The translations under genes and the position numbers were made by a program. A DNA stretch of 64,000 nt from Psychrobacillus sp044762655 (GTDB lineage: Bacteria; Bacillota; Bacilli; Bacillales_A; Planococcaceae), in assembly GCF_044762655.1 (NCBI RefSeq), contig NZ_JBIWER010000002.1, forward strand, positions 62,001 to 126,000. Reading direction: 5' to 3'. The notes below the pieces were generated by a model that saw only the letters and a program-made list of their open reading frames with translations, ran no database searches and had not been told where the DNA came from. Below, piece by piece: positions 1 through 8,409 of the stretch. The stretch's first letter is position 1; each line of letters begins with the position of its first letter.

Positions 1-33
1 ATACTATACATGCGCAGAGGAAGGAAGTTTGCT

Positions 34-279
34 ATGAAAAAGTCAAAAATAATCCCGCCAATTATGATTGTTGTGGCGGTGTTGGCAACAATTATTTTAA
101 ACCAAGAAGAATATTCGGAAGTAACAATTATAAATAAAGTACTTATTATTATAGGAGCGGCTATATTATCTTCCGTAATCGGTTATTTATTATTAGGAAC
201 AGTTGTAAATAAAGTTGACCCAAAACCAACTAATAACACAGTGAACAAGACTAATAAGAAAAGTAGGAAAAGAGGATAA
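34..279 (+). CDS. small two-helix membrane protein, function unknown
   Basis: I do not recognise this 81-residue protein. It has two hydrophobic segments (about residues 6-23 and 36-55) and a polar, strongly basic tail ending in KKSRKRG, so it is probably a small inner-membrane protein with a cytoplasmic basic end. An in-frame ATG exists at 10, but the AGGAAGG at about 18-24 lies at the right distance for the ATG at 34, so I chose that start. It sits 32 bp before recQ in the same direction and may share its transcript. Its own upstream region is cut off by the window edge. Confidence 0.55.
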   Translation: MKKSKIIPPIMIVVAVLATIILNQEEYSEVTIINKVLIIIGAAILSSVIGYLLLGTVVNKVDPKPTNNTVNKTNKKSRKRG

Positions 280-311
280 AAGGTTTCAAATAAACGACTG
301 GAGTGACCTAA

Positions 312-2078
312 GTGTTAGATAAAGCACGTCAATTATTACAAACTTATTTTGGATACGATTCATTCCGCGAGGGCCAAGAAACAGTTATAAACTATGTATT
401 AGATGAGAACTCTAGCCTATGTGTAATGCCCACTGGAGGTGGGAAGTCTTTATGCTACCAAATTCCTGCTCTTATGTTAGAAGGCACTACGATTGTTATC
501 TCTCCGTTAATCTCCCTAATGAAAGACCAGGTGGATACGTTAATTCAGGCTGGGATTCCTGCAACCTTCATAAACAGTACATTAACAGCAGAAGAAGTAA
601 GAGAAACAATGGAGGAAGTGCAAAATGGCCAATATCGTTTACTGTATATAGCTCCCGAGCGTTTAGAGTCTCCTAACTTTTTAAATCAGTTAAAAAAAGT
701 AAAGGTTCCGTTAATAGCAGTAGACGAGGCACATTGTATCTCCCAATGGGGACATGATTTCCGACCAAGCTATCGTGCTATTCATCGTTTAAAGGATGTA
801 TTTACAGAACAACCAACAGTGCTCGCCCTAACAGCAACAGCTACACCAGCTGTGCGAGATGATATATGCCGATTACTACAAATTCAAGAAGATAATACAG
901 TTATCACTGGGTTTGCAAGATCAAATTTAGCATTTTCGGTGGTATTAGGACAGGATAAAAATAAGTTTTTAAAAGAATTTATTAAGAAAAATGCGAACGA
1001 GGTAGGAATTATTTATGCTGCTACTAGAAAAACCGTAGATCTGTTATATGATTTACTAAATAGAGCAGGAATTCAAACGGCAAAATATCATGCTGGTCTT
1101 CCAGAAGCATTTCGAAACAAAGAACAGGAACGTTTTCTAACAGATGAAGCACAGGTAATGGTTGCAACCAATGCTTTTGGTATGGGAATCGATAAATCCA
1201 ACGTCCGCTATGTAATTCATTATCAATTACCGAAGAATATGGAAAGCTATTATCAGGAAGCTGGAAGAGCGGGAAGAGATGGATTACCAAGTGAATGTGT
1301 CGTTTTGTACGCATCACAGGATGTTCAAACGCAGCGGTTTTTAATTGATCAAGCAATGGATCGTGAAAGAATTCCTCAGGAGCTAGAAAAGCTACAGGGG
1401 ATGGTGGATTATTGTCACACTGAAAATTGTTTGCAGCAGTTTATCGTTAGTTATTTTGGAGAGCCAGATGCTACAAGATGTGGTCGATGTGGAAATTGCA
1501 CAGATTCCAGAGAGGTTCAAGACGTTACGAAAGAGGTTCAAATGGTTCTTTCATGTGTAGTTAGAATGGGACAAAGATTCGGTAAGACGCTGACTGCACA
1601 AGTATTGACAGGTTCTGAAAACAAAAAAGTGATAGATTTTGGTTTTACGAAGCTATCTACTTATGGAATATTAAAGGGCAAATCATTAAAAGAAGTGTCA
1701 GGCTTAATGGAGTTTATGATTGCGGAAGGGTTTCTTTCGGTAAAGCAAGGTAGTTTACCAACTATTTATATATCAGATGCAGGAAAAGAAGTATTATTGG
1801 GGAAAAGAGTAGTGAAGCGTAAAGGTGTAGCTGTAACGAAACAAATCGCAAAGAATGATCCGTTGTTTGAAAGACTAAGAATACTTCGGAAAAAAATTGC
1901 GGACGAAGCAGGTGTACCACCATTCGTAATTTTTTCTGATAAGACTCTACAGCATATGTGTGCAGAGCGTCCGCAAACCGAAGAACAATTATTAGAAATT
2001 CACGGAATAGGTGAAAACAAACGAGAAAAATATGGACAAGCTTTTCTCGAGGAGATTCACAATTATACGACCGTGTAG
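312..2078 (+). CDS. recQ: ATP-dependent DNA helicase RecQ
   Basis: 3'-5' DNA helicase of the RecQ family, acting in recombination and fork repair. The 588 residues show Walker A TGGGKS (residues 41-46), the DEAH box in AVDEAHCIS, helicase motif VI QEAGRAGRDG, the four-cysteine zinc site (CHTENC and CGRCGNC), and a C-terminal HRDC-like region (about 515-588, containing LFERLRILRKKIADE). Length and order are normal for a full RecQ. It starts with GTG after a GGAGTG site. Its last 16 bases overlap, tail to tail, the YkvS-like gene on the other strand. Some Bacillales carry two RecQ paralogues (RecQ and RecS); the zinc and HRDC regions favour RecQ. Confidence 0.93.
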   Translation: MLDKARQLLQTYFGYDSFREGQETVINYVLDENSSLCVMPTGGGKSLCYQIPALMLEGTTIVISPLISLMKDQVDTLIQAGIPATFINSTLTAEEVRETMEEVQNGQYRLLYIAPERLESPNFLNQLKKVKVPLIAVDEAHCISQWGHDFRPSYRAIHRLKDVFTEQPTVLALTATATPAVRDDICRLLQIQEDNTVITGFARSNLAFSVVLGQDKNKFLKEFIKKNANEVGIIYAATRKTVDLLYDLLNRAGIQTAKYHAGLPEAFRNKEQERFLTDEAQVMVATNAFGMGIDKSNVRYVIHYQLPKNMESYYQEAGRAGRDGLPSECVVLYASQDVQTQRFLIDQAMDRERIPQELEKLQGMVDYCHTENCLQQFIVSYFGEPDATRCGRCGNCTDSREVQDVTKEVQMVLSCVVRMGQRFGKTLTAQVLTGSENKKVIDFGFTKLSTYGILKGKSLKEVSGLMEFMIAEGFLSVKQGSLPTIYISDAGKEVLLGKRVVKRKGVAVTKQIAKNDPLFERLRILRKKIADEAGVPPFVIFSDKTLQHMCAERPQTEEQLLEIHGIGENKREKYGQAFLEEIHNYTTV

Positions 2079-2284
2079 TTTTTATGAGATACTACTGTAA
2101 GATTAGAAGGGACATTAATCTTTTTGGCATCTTCGGTAGAGATTTCAACTATCACCGATTGCTCTAAAATTTTAAAAATAGTGCCTTGAACTTCGTGATC
2201 ATTACGAGTGAAAGAGATCTTCTCATCAATTTTCCTAGCTGCCACGAAGGGTGAAACTTCCTTAGGTTGTCGTTGGAAACTCAT
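2063..2284 (-). CDS. YkvS-like DUF2187 protein
   Basis: A 73-residue protein matching the small YkvS/DUF2187 family of Bacillales. The middle (about residues 20-65: KISFTRNDHEVQGTIFKILE, then a stretch ending in NLTVVSHKNY) reads like a small beta-barrel similar to KOW/SH3 folds. Function is not established. It converges on recQ with a 16-base overlap of coding ends, so the two transcripts run into each other. The ATG start has an AGAGG site upstream. No terminator separates the two genes. Confidence 0.7.
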   Translation of the reverse strand: MSFQRQPKEVSPFVAARKIDEKISFTRNDHEVQGTIFKILEQSVIVEISTEDAKKINVPSNLTVVSHKNYTVV

Positions 2285-2480
2285 GTGTCTGCCTCTTTTC
2301 TAGTTTTATTACGCAATTTGCGATAGTTTAATTATACCATAGTTTTGGATTGAAAATCTGTAAAAGAGATTATAATTACTCGAATACAAGGGAATCATGT
2401 CGAAGAGTGCAAATGTTTGAATGGTTATACGAAAAGGGAAAGTATTAATTAAATTAGTTTGTAAGAGGAGATTAAGCATA

Positions 2481-3917
2481 GTGCATTTTAAAGAATTTAA
2501 GCTAGACGAGAAGATTTTACGTGCCATAGAACAGTTAGGTTATACAGAACCAACAGAAGTGCAACAAAAGGTAATACCGGTCGTTTTAGAGAAACGGGAT
2601 GTATTAGTGAAGTCTAAAACAGGAAGCGGAAAAACAGCTTCTTTTGCGACGCCATTATGCGAGCTAGTAGACTGGGAAGAAAACAAACCCCAAGCTTTAG
2701 TATTAACGCCGACACGAGAACTAGCAGTTCAAGTTCAAGAGGATATTACCAATATCGGACGTTATAAACGTATAAAAGGTCTTGCTTTATACGGGAAATC
2801 ACCTTTCGCAAAACAAAAATTAGCTCTTAAGCAAAAAACACATATTATTGTTGGTACGCCTGGTAGAGTGTTAGACCATATTGAAAAAGGAACACTAGAT
2901 GTGTCTAAAATCAAGTATTTGGTAATTGATGAAGCCGATGAAATGCTGAATATGGGCTTTTTAGAACAGGTAGAATCTATTATTAAGTTACTTCCAAAAG
3001 CTCGTACGACAATGCTGTTTTCTGCAACTCTTTCCGAGCAAATTAAAAAACTAAGTACGAAATACATGAAAAATGCAGTTTCTATTGAAATTGATGCATC
3101 TGAGGAAAATGCGCCAGATATAGAACATGTGAAGTATGTTGTAGTGGAGGAGCTAAAGCTTTCCTTGCTTGAAAAGCTAACAATTGTGGAAAACCCAGAC
3201 AGCTGTATTATTTTCTGTCGTACAAAGGAACGGGTAGAACAGCTCGTTGATGTATTGGATGAAAAGGGCTATACAGCTGACAAAATTCACGGTGGTATGA
3301 TGCAGGAAGATCGCTTCGAGGTGATGGATGATTTCCGAAAAGGAGAGTTTCGTTATCTAATCGCCACGGATGTTGCTGCTCGTGGGATTGATATTGATGA
3401 TATCACGCATGTAATTCATTATGATGTGCCATTAGAGCAAGAAAGCTATGTCCACCGTACAGGTAGAACAGGGCGAGCGGGTCGAAGTGGTAAATCAATC
3501 ATGCTGGCAACTCCTTTTGAGGACAAGTTTGTAAGAGAGATCGAATCATTTATTGGTTTCGAAATTCCTACTGCATCAGAGCCTACAAAAGAGGAAATTG
3601 TAAAAGGTCGTGCTGCATTTGACGTGAAAATGCAGGAGCAGCCAGAGATAAAAAAATCGAAAGGCGAACAGCTAAACGCGAATATTACAAAACTGTATTT
3701 CAATGGTGGTAAGAAAAAGAAAATACGTGCAGTCGATTTTGTAGGAACTATCGCTAAAATCGAAGGAGTCACAGCAGACGATATAGGAATTATTACGATT
3801 CAAGACACAGTATCATATGTAGAAATATTAAACGGCAAAGGTCCACTTGTTTTGAAAAACATGCGAAATACAACCGTCAAAGGTAAACTATTGAAAGTTC
3901 ATATTGCCAATAAATAA
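2481..3917 (+). CDS. dbpA: ATP-dependent RNA helicase DbpA
   Basis: DEAD-box RNA helicase that acts on 23S rRNA during large-subunit assembly. Visible motifs: Q-motif region with GYTEPTEVQQ, Walker A SKTGSGKT, PTRELA, DEAD (VIDEADEML), SAT (LFSATL), and HRTGRTGRAG. The last about 75 residues hold the DbpA-type RNA-recognition domain (KLYFNGGKKKKIRAVDFVGT) that directs the enzyme to 23S hairpin 92. The frame is open from 2421, but GTG at 2481 is preceded by GAGGAG at the right spacing and gives 478 residues, the B. subtilis DbpA (YxiN) length. Highly similar to YxiN by eye. Confidence 0.93.
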   Translation: MHFKEFKLDEKILRAIEQLGYTEPTEVQQKVIPVVLEKRDVLVKSKTGSGKTASFATPLCELVDWEENKPQALVLTPTRELAVQVQEDITNIGRYKRIKGLALYGKSPFAKQKLALKQKTHIIVGTPGRVLDHIEKGTLDVSKIKYLVIDEADEMLNMGFLEQVESIIKLLPKARTTMLFSATLSEQIKKLSTKYMKNAVSIEIDASEENAPDIEHVKYVVVEELKLSLLEKLTIVENPDSCIIFCRTKERVEQLVDVLDEKGYTADKIHGGMMQEDRFEVMDDFRKGEFRYLIATDVAARGIDIDDITHVIHYDVPLEQESYVHRTGRTGRAGRSGKSIMLATPFEDKFVREIESFIGFEIPTASEPTKEEIVKGRAAFDVKMQEQPEIKKSKGEQLNANITKLYFNGGKKKKIRAVDFVGTIAKIEGVTADDIGIITIQDTVSYVEILNGKGPLVLKNMRNTTVKGKLLKVHIANK

Positions 3918-3919
3918 AA

Positions 3920-3948
3920 AAGAGGCTTTCCACAGCGGAAAGCCTCTT
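3920..3948. terminator. stem-loop between dbpA and NUDIX gene
   Basis: Perfect 12-bp stem AAGAGGCTTTCC / GGAAAGCCTCTT with a 5-base loop, starting 3 bases after the dbpA stop. The uridine run lies on the minus-strand side, so it is strongest for transcripts coming from the NUDIX gene, but it may also end dbpA. Confidence 0.75.
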
Positions 3949-3976
3949 ACATGTTGGTGAAATTACCCGTTCCGAG

Positions 3977-4102
3977 AGGAAAAAGTAGTGAAGCCATAGT
4001 AAATATACACTAAGCGCAAGCAAACTCTTCACGAACGAGAGTAAGCTACCGTTGAAAGTGAGTAAACTATACGCAAGCACTAGTAAATCAGAACTAAAGC
4101 AA
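3977..4102. repeat. array of six 21-bp periodic repeats, AGTAAA family
   Basis: Six consecutive 21-base units begin at 3977, 3998, 4019, 4040, 4061 and 4082 without any insertion or deletion. Each opens with AGTAAA or a one- or two-base variant (AGGAAA, AGTAAA, AGCAAA, AGTAAG, AGTAAA, AGTAAA) and often has CTA about six bases on and a GCAAGC-like block near the end. The array fills the dbpA-NUDIX gap and its last unit overlaps the 3' end of the NUDIX gene. In one minus-strand frame it reads as seven-residue repeats (SLLTFNG, SLLSFVK, SLLALSV), but I think it is non-coding. Confidence 0.7.
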
Positions 4103-4534
4103 AGCATCTTCAATAAACTTACGATAACTCACCATAATACCATCTGGCAATTGAGTTGGAGGGAAAAACTGAAGACTAATGGATTCATTGCCATCTGCCA
4201 AAATCTGTCCGCTATATTCAAAGGTTTTATAAACCGCAGAAACTGAATAGAACGTATCCCCATTTGGATTTTCAATATAATAGTCTGGGCCAGAATAGAC
4301 TTGGCAAAGCTGAAGTGCTCCAATGTGAAGCCCGGTTTCTTCCAACGTTTCACGTCTGGCTGTATCTTCAAAGCTTTCACCAAGTTCCATTAACCCTCCA
4401 GGAAGACCGTAAATACCCGGCTCTCTTTCCTGCAGTAATACTTCCCCTTTATCATTCAAAATGAGCACATTCGATCCAGGTAATATGAGCGGTTGATGTC
4501 CTACATATTTTCTTAGTTGTTTATAGTATTCCAT
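4094..4534 (-). CDS. NUDIX hydrolase
   Basis: Hydrolase of nucleoside diphosphates linked to another moiety; the exact substrate cannot be read. The complete Nudix box GX5EX7REUXEEXGU is at about residues 46-69 (GGLMELGE, RETLEETG), with metal-binding glutamates intact. The 146-residue length is typical of single-domain enzymes. The frame is open further upstream through a TTG at 4552, but that codon is inside the GGAGAG ribosome site, so the ATG at 4534 is preferred. Divergent from the AI-2E-type transporter gene; its 3' end runs into the 21-bp repeats. Confidence 0.85.
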   Translation of the reverse strand: MEYYKQLRKYVGHQPLILPGSNVLILNDKGEVLLQEREPGIYGLPGGLMELGESFEDTARRETLEETGLHIGALQLCQVYSGPDYYIENPNGDTFYSVSAVYKTFEYSGQILADGNESISLQFFPPTQLPDGIMVSYRKFIEDALL

Positions 4535-4670
4535 ATACACTAATCTCTCCAATAAGATTTTATTTAAAATTGTACCTTAATAATGGTACGATAAGAAATA
4601 ATAATTGAAACTTTCAGTTAGAAATTGCGTAGAAGTAGTAGTTATTAATAATAGAGGATGTGAGCATCAC

Positions 4671-5750
4671 ATGACAAAGAAACTGTGGTTTCAAACAGGA
4701 GTAGCCATACTACTGACGTTAGTTATTATTCGTATGTTCATCGAAGTCAAAGGCATTTTTTCACCGCTTTTGATAATTGGACAAACGATATTTTTACCTT
4801 TACTTATAGGTGGTGTGCTTTTTTATCTATCACGTCCGCTCTTAAATTGGTTGGAATCGATTAAGTTTCCTAGATGGGTTAGTATGCTGTCAGTATTTAT
4901 TGTAATTGGCCTCCTAGGTTGGTTGTTTTATGCATTAATTGGCCCACCACTTACAAAACAAGTGAATACATTAATTGATAACACTCCAGGTATTGTTAAA
5001 GAGGTGGAACAATTTACGAAATATATGCTTTCTCAGAAGGATCTTTTACCAGAAACACTGCAAGAAACGGTAAATGAGGCAACAGGAAAGATTAATGATA
5101 TAGCGGTTTCAGCGGGCTCATTCCTTATTCAATTTATTCAAAATGTATTCCAAGGAATTTTCTTGCTTGTACTTGTGCCATTTTTCCTTGTGTATATGTT
5201 AAAAGATCATGAAAAGTTTGCCCCTTTTGTCTCTAGCTTTTTTAAAGGGGAGAAAAAGACGTGGATACGTAAAACACTAGTTGATATTGATGATACATTA
5301 CGTTCGTATATTCAAGGGCAATTATTTGTTAGCTTTTTAGTTGGCTTAATGCTATTGATTGGCTACTTTGCTATAGGTTTAGAATATGCTTTATTACTAG
5401 CAGTTTTCGGTATGATGATGAATGTAATACCGTTTTTAGGACCATATATTTCAGTAATCCCAGCAATAATTATTGCACTTATCCAAGAGCCTAAGCTGGC
5501 AATTTATGTTGCAATTATCATGCTAGTTGCACAACAAATTGAAAGTAACTTTATCACGCCAAATGTGATGGGGAGATCATTGGATATTCATCCATTGACT
5601 GTTATTACTATTATTTTAGCGGCTGGAAATATCGCAGGCTTATGGGGAATTATATTGGCTATTCCGACCTACGCGGTGATTAAAGTTATTTTAAAAAATA
5701 TTTATGCACATAGAGAGGGCATTAAGGACGCTGCTACAAAGTCGGTATAG
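4671..5750 (+). CDS. AI-2E (PerM) family transporter
   Basis: A 359-residue integral membrane protein of the AI-2E/PerM family (YdbI, YueF, YrrI in B. subtilis). There are two hydrophobic segments in the first 60 residues, a further one at about 65-85, then an amphipathic soluble region (about 95-150), and a C-terminal block with the family pattern NVIPFLGPYI and a long hydrophobic tail with QQIESNFITPNVMG. Members include sodium/proton antiporters as well as proposed signal exporters, so substrate is open. Earlier starts back to 4605 lack a ribosome site; the ATG at 4671 follows AGAGGATGTGA. The PH-domain gene follows 9 bp downstream, probably co-transcribed. Confidence 0.82.
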   Translation: MTKKLWFQTGVAILLTLVIIRMFIEVKGIFSPLLIIGQTIFLPLLIGGVLFYLSRPLLNWLESIKFPRWVSMLSVFIVIGLLGWLFYALIGPPLTKQVNTLIDNTPGIVKEVEQFTKYMLSQKDLLPETLQETVNEATGKINDIAVSAGSFLIQFIQNVFQGIFLLVLVPFFLVYMLKDHEKFAPFVSSFFKGEKKTWIRKTLVDIDDTLRSYIQGQLFVSFLVGLMLLIGYFAIGLEYALLLAVFGMMMNVIPFLGPYISVIPAIIIALIQEPKLAIYVAIIMLVAQQIESNFITPNVMGRSLDIHPLTVITIILAAGNIAGLWGIILAIPTYAVIKVILKNIYAHREGIKDAATKSV

Positions 5751-5759
5751 GAGGAAGAA

Positions 5760-6218
5760 ATGATGAAGTTCCGTTCAAAAATTGATCGGACATTTATTAT
5801 CATGATGTCGGTTGCACTAGTTATCATTGCGTTAGCGACATTGTGGCCGGTAGCATATGAATTGTTTAATACAAATTCACCTGAATATTTGGCTATCTGG
5901 ATTATGATTGCTTTGTTTTTAGTATGTACAGCTTTTCTCTTATGGATTTTCTTAGATATCCATTACACATTTTTCGATGACTATTTGTATGTCAAAGGTG
6001 GTCCTTTTCGAAGTAAAATAAAATATAAGGATATGACTATGGTAAACGAGTCATCCAATATATTAGTTGGCTATCGCATCCTTTCTTCCAAGGATGCACT
6101 AGAAATCCATTATAAATACTCATTAATGGGGAGTATAATAATTTCTCCCGACAATCAAGAACAGTTTTTAGAAGTATTATCACAAAAAGCGCCACATATT
6201 GCTAAAGTAAGATTGTAA
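5760..6218 (+). CDS. YyaB-like PH-domain membrane protein
   Basis: A 152-residue protein with two transmembrane helices (about residues 12-32 and 42-65) followed by a bacterial PH-like domain (about 68-150: YTFFDDYLYVKGGPF, SKDALEIHY). This layout is that of YyaB-type proteins in Bacillales, whose role is unknown. GGAGGAAGAA precedes the ATG. It is 9 bp behind the AI-2E-type transporter gene and probably in one operon with it. Confidence 0.65.
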   Translation: MMKFRSKIDRTFIIMMSVALVIIALATLWPVAYELFNTNSPEYLAIWIMIALFLVCTAFLLWIFLDIHYTFFDDYLYVKGGPFRSKIKYKDMTMVNESSNILVGYRILSSKDALEIHYKYSLMGSIIISPDNQEQFLEVLSQKAPHIAKVRL

Positions 6219-6281
6219 TCATTCTCGTACAAAGAAATGCATTCCAAGATGAATACCAACCATTCATGAAAGAGGTGCACT

Positions 6282-6668
6282 ATGGATAATGATAACTTCA
6301 ATAAGCCAAGTAATGATTTGATAGGAGATATTCTTAAAGAATATGCAAAAACAGGCGGGATGGATAACTTAAAGGGTACAGGGAAGCCAATATCAGAGGA
6401 GTACTTCTCCGGCGACATCTTTCAACACTTCCAAAAAATTGCGAAGGAAGCGGGATTTAAACCACACTGGTTAAAGCTTCAGCATGAGATAAAGGATGAA
6501 CTGCATGACATTGCGAAAAAATATGCAGCTGATGAAAAAGATGGCCTACAGTTTAGAGTGACAAAAGTGAATGAAAAAATAATGCAGTACAACAAAGCTT
6601 GTCCACCACCTATGCAAAAAGGAACGGTTAGATTAGAAACAATAGATACTGCTAGTAGTAGCTGGTAA
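6282..6668 (+). CDS. DUF1992 (DnaJ-C28-like) protein
   Basis: A 128-residue protein with the DUF1992 signature near its N-terminus (a helix, then GGMDNLKGTGKPI, residues about 25-38), the region also found in DnaJ homologue C28. The rest is helical and charged. No J domain is present. The family is widespread, but its role is not known. ATG with AGAGGTG upstream. A strong terminator follows directly. Confidence 0.7.
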   Translation: MDNDNFNKPSNDLIGDILKEYAKTGGMDNLKGTGKPISEEYFSGDIFQHFQKIAKEAGFKPHWLKLQHEIKDELHDIAKKYAADEKDGLQFRVTKVNEKIMQYNKACPPPMQKGTVRLETIDTASSSW

Positions 6669-6673
6669 AAAGG

Positions 6674-6710
6674 AATCGCCACAAACCTTGAGTTTATGGC
6701 GATTTTTTAT
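6674..6710 (+). terminator. rho-independent terminator after DUF1992 gene
   Basis: Stem AATCGCCA / TGGCGATT (6674-6681 with 6697-6704) followed by a run of six T. It begins five bases past the stop codon and separates the gene from the bioY remnant. Confidence 0.85.
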
Positions 6711-6742
6711 TTTCCAGGAAATATTCCTAATAAAGATTTGTA

Positions 6743-6964
6743 TTGACGAGCAAGTATGGAACACTTGCCGTAACTGTATATGTATTGATGGGAATAATGG
6801 GAATCCCAGTATTCGCTGGGATGAAAGGTGGATTAGGTATAATACTTGGTCCAACAGGTGGATATCTAGTTGCAATAATACCTGCTGCGCTATTTGTTGA
6901 GTGGTATTTAGATACATTTCAGTATTCCAAAATACAAGCAATTATTGCCAATACTAGCGCATAA
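6743..6964 (+). pseudogene. bioY: bioY fragment (biotin transporter S component)
   Basis: About 70 codons read as the central part of BioY, the biotin-binding membrane component of ECF transporters: LAVTVYVLMGIMGIPVFAG followed by the family hallmark GGLGIILGPTGGYL and a stretch like the next helix ending QAIIAN. A complete BioY has about 190 residues, so about 45 are missing at the front and 70 or more at the back. No ribosome site precedes the first TTG. It lies between two terminators and is not expected to be functional. Alternative: a very short BioY-like protein, which is unlikely because binding-site helices are absent. Confidence 0.7.
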
Positions 6965-7019
6965 ATAGAAATTTAAGAAGCTCGTCGCAGAAAAAATTGC
7001 ATAGCTCGCGTACAAAAAA

Positions 7020-7058
7020 GCTTGCTCCAGTGTGGGATATCGGAGCAAGCGTTTTTTT
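7020..7058. terminator. bidirectional terminator
   Basis: Nine-base-pair stem GCTTGCTCC / GGAGCAAGC (7020-7028 with 7042-7050) with seven T on the plus side and a run of A before it, giving T on the minus side. It ends any read-through from the bioY remnant and the DUF3243 operon coming the other way. Confidence 0.85.
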
Positions 7059-7266
7059 ATTTGGGGTATCGTTCTGAACTGAGTGAACGATTTTTTGTGT
7101 GGTTGTGGTCTTTTTCATCTAGAAATTCAATGTTTATATCCTCGACAGGGAGGGCATCTACAGTTTGCATGTCCTCATGCATATCAAATAAGCTCTCCTT
7201 GGTAGTGCGTACACCATCGGGATTGTCGAGGATCCTTCCAGTTGCGTCCTTGCGAATATCAGTCAT
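7057..7266 (-). CDS. small acidic protein downstream of DUF3243 gene, unknown
   Basis: A 69-residue, hydrophilic, mostly acidic protein that I do not recognise; no cysteine, signal peptide or membrane segment. Its start is fused to the end of the DUF3243 gene (the ATG lies in ATGACTGA, an 8-base overlap), which argues for translational coupling and a real gene. A terminator overlaps its 3' end. Confidence 0.5.
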   Translation of the reverse strand: MTDIRKDATGRILDNPDGVRTTKESLFDMHEDMQTVDALPVEDINIEFLDEKDHNHTKNRSLSSERYPK

Positions 7267-7570
7267 TTTTAACCATGTTTAAAAGCATATGACTAAGCGC
7301 TTGCTGCTGATCTTTGTCTCCGCTTTTCCACAATTGTTGAAGAACATGTTCTTCTCGGTTACGTGGTTCTTCATGGTTAGCTAAATAGCCAGCTACTTTT
7401 TCAGTAGCTTTTGCTAAAGTTTCATCACTAAGTCCCATTTTTTCACCGGCTGCTACTTTTCCAGATAAATACGATTTAAAGCTAGAAAAGTTCTTTAGAA
7501 TTTCTTCTTTTTCTTCTTGCCCAATGCTATCAAGCTTTGCTTCGATACGATCATCTATATTGCTTCCCAA
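7259..7570 (-). CDS. DUF3243 (YmfJ-like) protein
   Basis: A 103-residue helical protein matching the YmfJ/DUF3243 family of Bacillales (motifs FSSFKSYLSGKVAAGEKMG and LATEKVAGYLA-like). Role unknown. It starts with TTG behind AGGAG at a nine-base spacing. It is first in a two-gene operon with the small acidic protein, whose start codon overlaps its stop. Confidence 0.7.
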   Translation of the reverse strand: MGSNIDDRIEAKLDSIGQEEKEEILKNFSSFKSYLSGKVAAGEKMGLSDETLAKATEKVAGYLANHEEPRNREEHVLQQLWKSGDKDQQQALSHMLLNMVKND

Positions 7571-7650
7571 TCTTCCTCACTCCTTTTTATTTGAACTCTT
7601 CTTAGGTATGTCCAAAGAGTGAGCAATCATGCATATATTTTATAAAATAA

Positions 7651-8343
7651 TTATTTTACTTGGGGGCAAAAACCACACTTTTGCAAACCGGGTACATCCT
7701 TTGAAAAGCAACAGGTAGTTCTCACAGTAGTGTTTAAAAGATCTGCTAGATCTCGATCCTTTAAGTAAAAATGTAAATACTCTTTAGCAGAAAATACCTT
7801 CCAAATGACTGGATCCTTTAATAGTTTCCAATCATTTTTCGCTTTGTCTTCTAACGCTGGATTTTCAAAAAACATGTAATAATGCCAAAGTAAGTACCCA
7901 AAAACATTTTCCCAGAGTGTTAATGGAGAAATACTGCATTGAGAGCGGAGTTGATCAATAATAGGTGAACATTGTTGCTCCCAAATAAGCTGGACATCCA
8001 CATCACGTTTTTCATTAACATCTCGAAAAAATTCCTGCGGAGCAAATGTACTTATTGTTTTGTTCCCATATTCGGTCGTACCAAAAAACTGAAGCGTTTC
8101 TAGAGGACCATCCCAGATTTCATCATACATTGTCATCATGTAAAACTGCATAGAGATGAACATTCCCACTCTCCTCATAAAGAAAGAAGCGGCAATGGGA
8201 TCGTTTGGTGCTGAAGAGATTAGTTTAATAATGGGTAGTGCATGAGTGACATTACTCCCTGTGAATAATATTGTTCCACTAGGCTGGGTAAAAACACTAT
8301 AGTTATTTAATTGTTGGATTTGGGCATTAGATAAGTTTGTCAT
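7651..8343 (-). CDS. FhuF-like siderophore-iron reductase
   Basis: Cytoplasmic 2Fe-2S protein that likely reduces ferric siderophores after uptake. The clearest sign is the C-terminal cysteine cluster TTCCFSKDVPGLQKCGFCPQ, the spacing seen in FhuF-type reductases; the rest (about 230 residues) is helical and divergent. The frame also opens at a TTG at 8370, giving 239 residues. I prefer the ATG at 8343, though neither start has a visible ribosome site. A TATACT at 8350-8355 (minus strand) would place the RNA start almost on that ATG. A consensus Fur box at 8388-8402 lies just upstream, supporting an iron role and iron repression. Confidence 0.72.
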   Translation of the reverse strand: MTNLSNAQIQQLNNYSVFTQPSGTILFTGSNVTHALPIIKLISSAPNDPIAASFFMRRVGMFISMQFYMMTMYDEIWDGPLETLQFFGTTEYGNKTISTFAPQEFFRDVNEKRDVDVQLIWEQQCSPIIDQLRSQCSISPLTLWENVFGYLLWHYYMFFENPALEDKAKNDWKLLKDPVIWKVFSAKEYLHFYLKDRDLADLLNTTVRTTCCFSKDVPGLQKCGFCPQVK

Positions 8344-8374
8344 GTAAATAGTATACAATTTTTTGTACAATTAG

Positions 8375-8403
8375 TTGACTTTTTAATTGAAAATGATTAT
8401 CAT
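8375..8403 (+). promoter_or_regulatory. sigma-A promoter driving the candidate sRNA
   Basis: TTGACT (8375-8380), exactly 17 bases, then TATCAT (8398-8403). Both hexamers match the consensus at five of six positions. No coding sequence follows for over 350 bases; the transcript would begin near 8410 and run into the terminator at 8523-8551. The Fur box overlaps the -10 element, so Fur binding would block it. Confidence 0.7.
8388..8402. promoter_or_regulatory. Fur box
   Basis: TGAAAATGATTATCA matches the Bacillus 7-1-7 Fur site TGATAATNATTATCA at 14 of 15 positions. It sits between the divergent FhuF-like gene and the candidate small RNA and overlaps the -10 of the latter, so one site may control both directions. 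Confidence 0.85.
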
Positions 8404-8409
8404 TACCAT

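Noticed and set aside
1024..1356. 110-codon ORF antisense to recQ
   Set aside because: Shadow frame inside a strongly conserved gene, no ribosome site.
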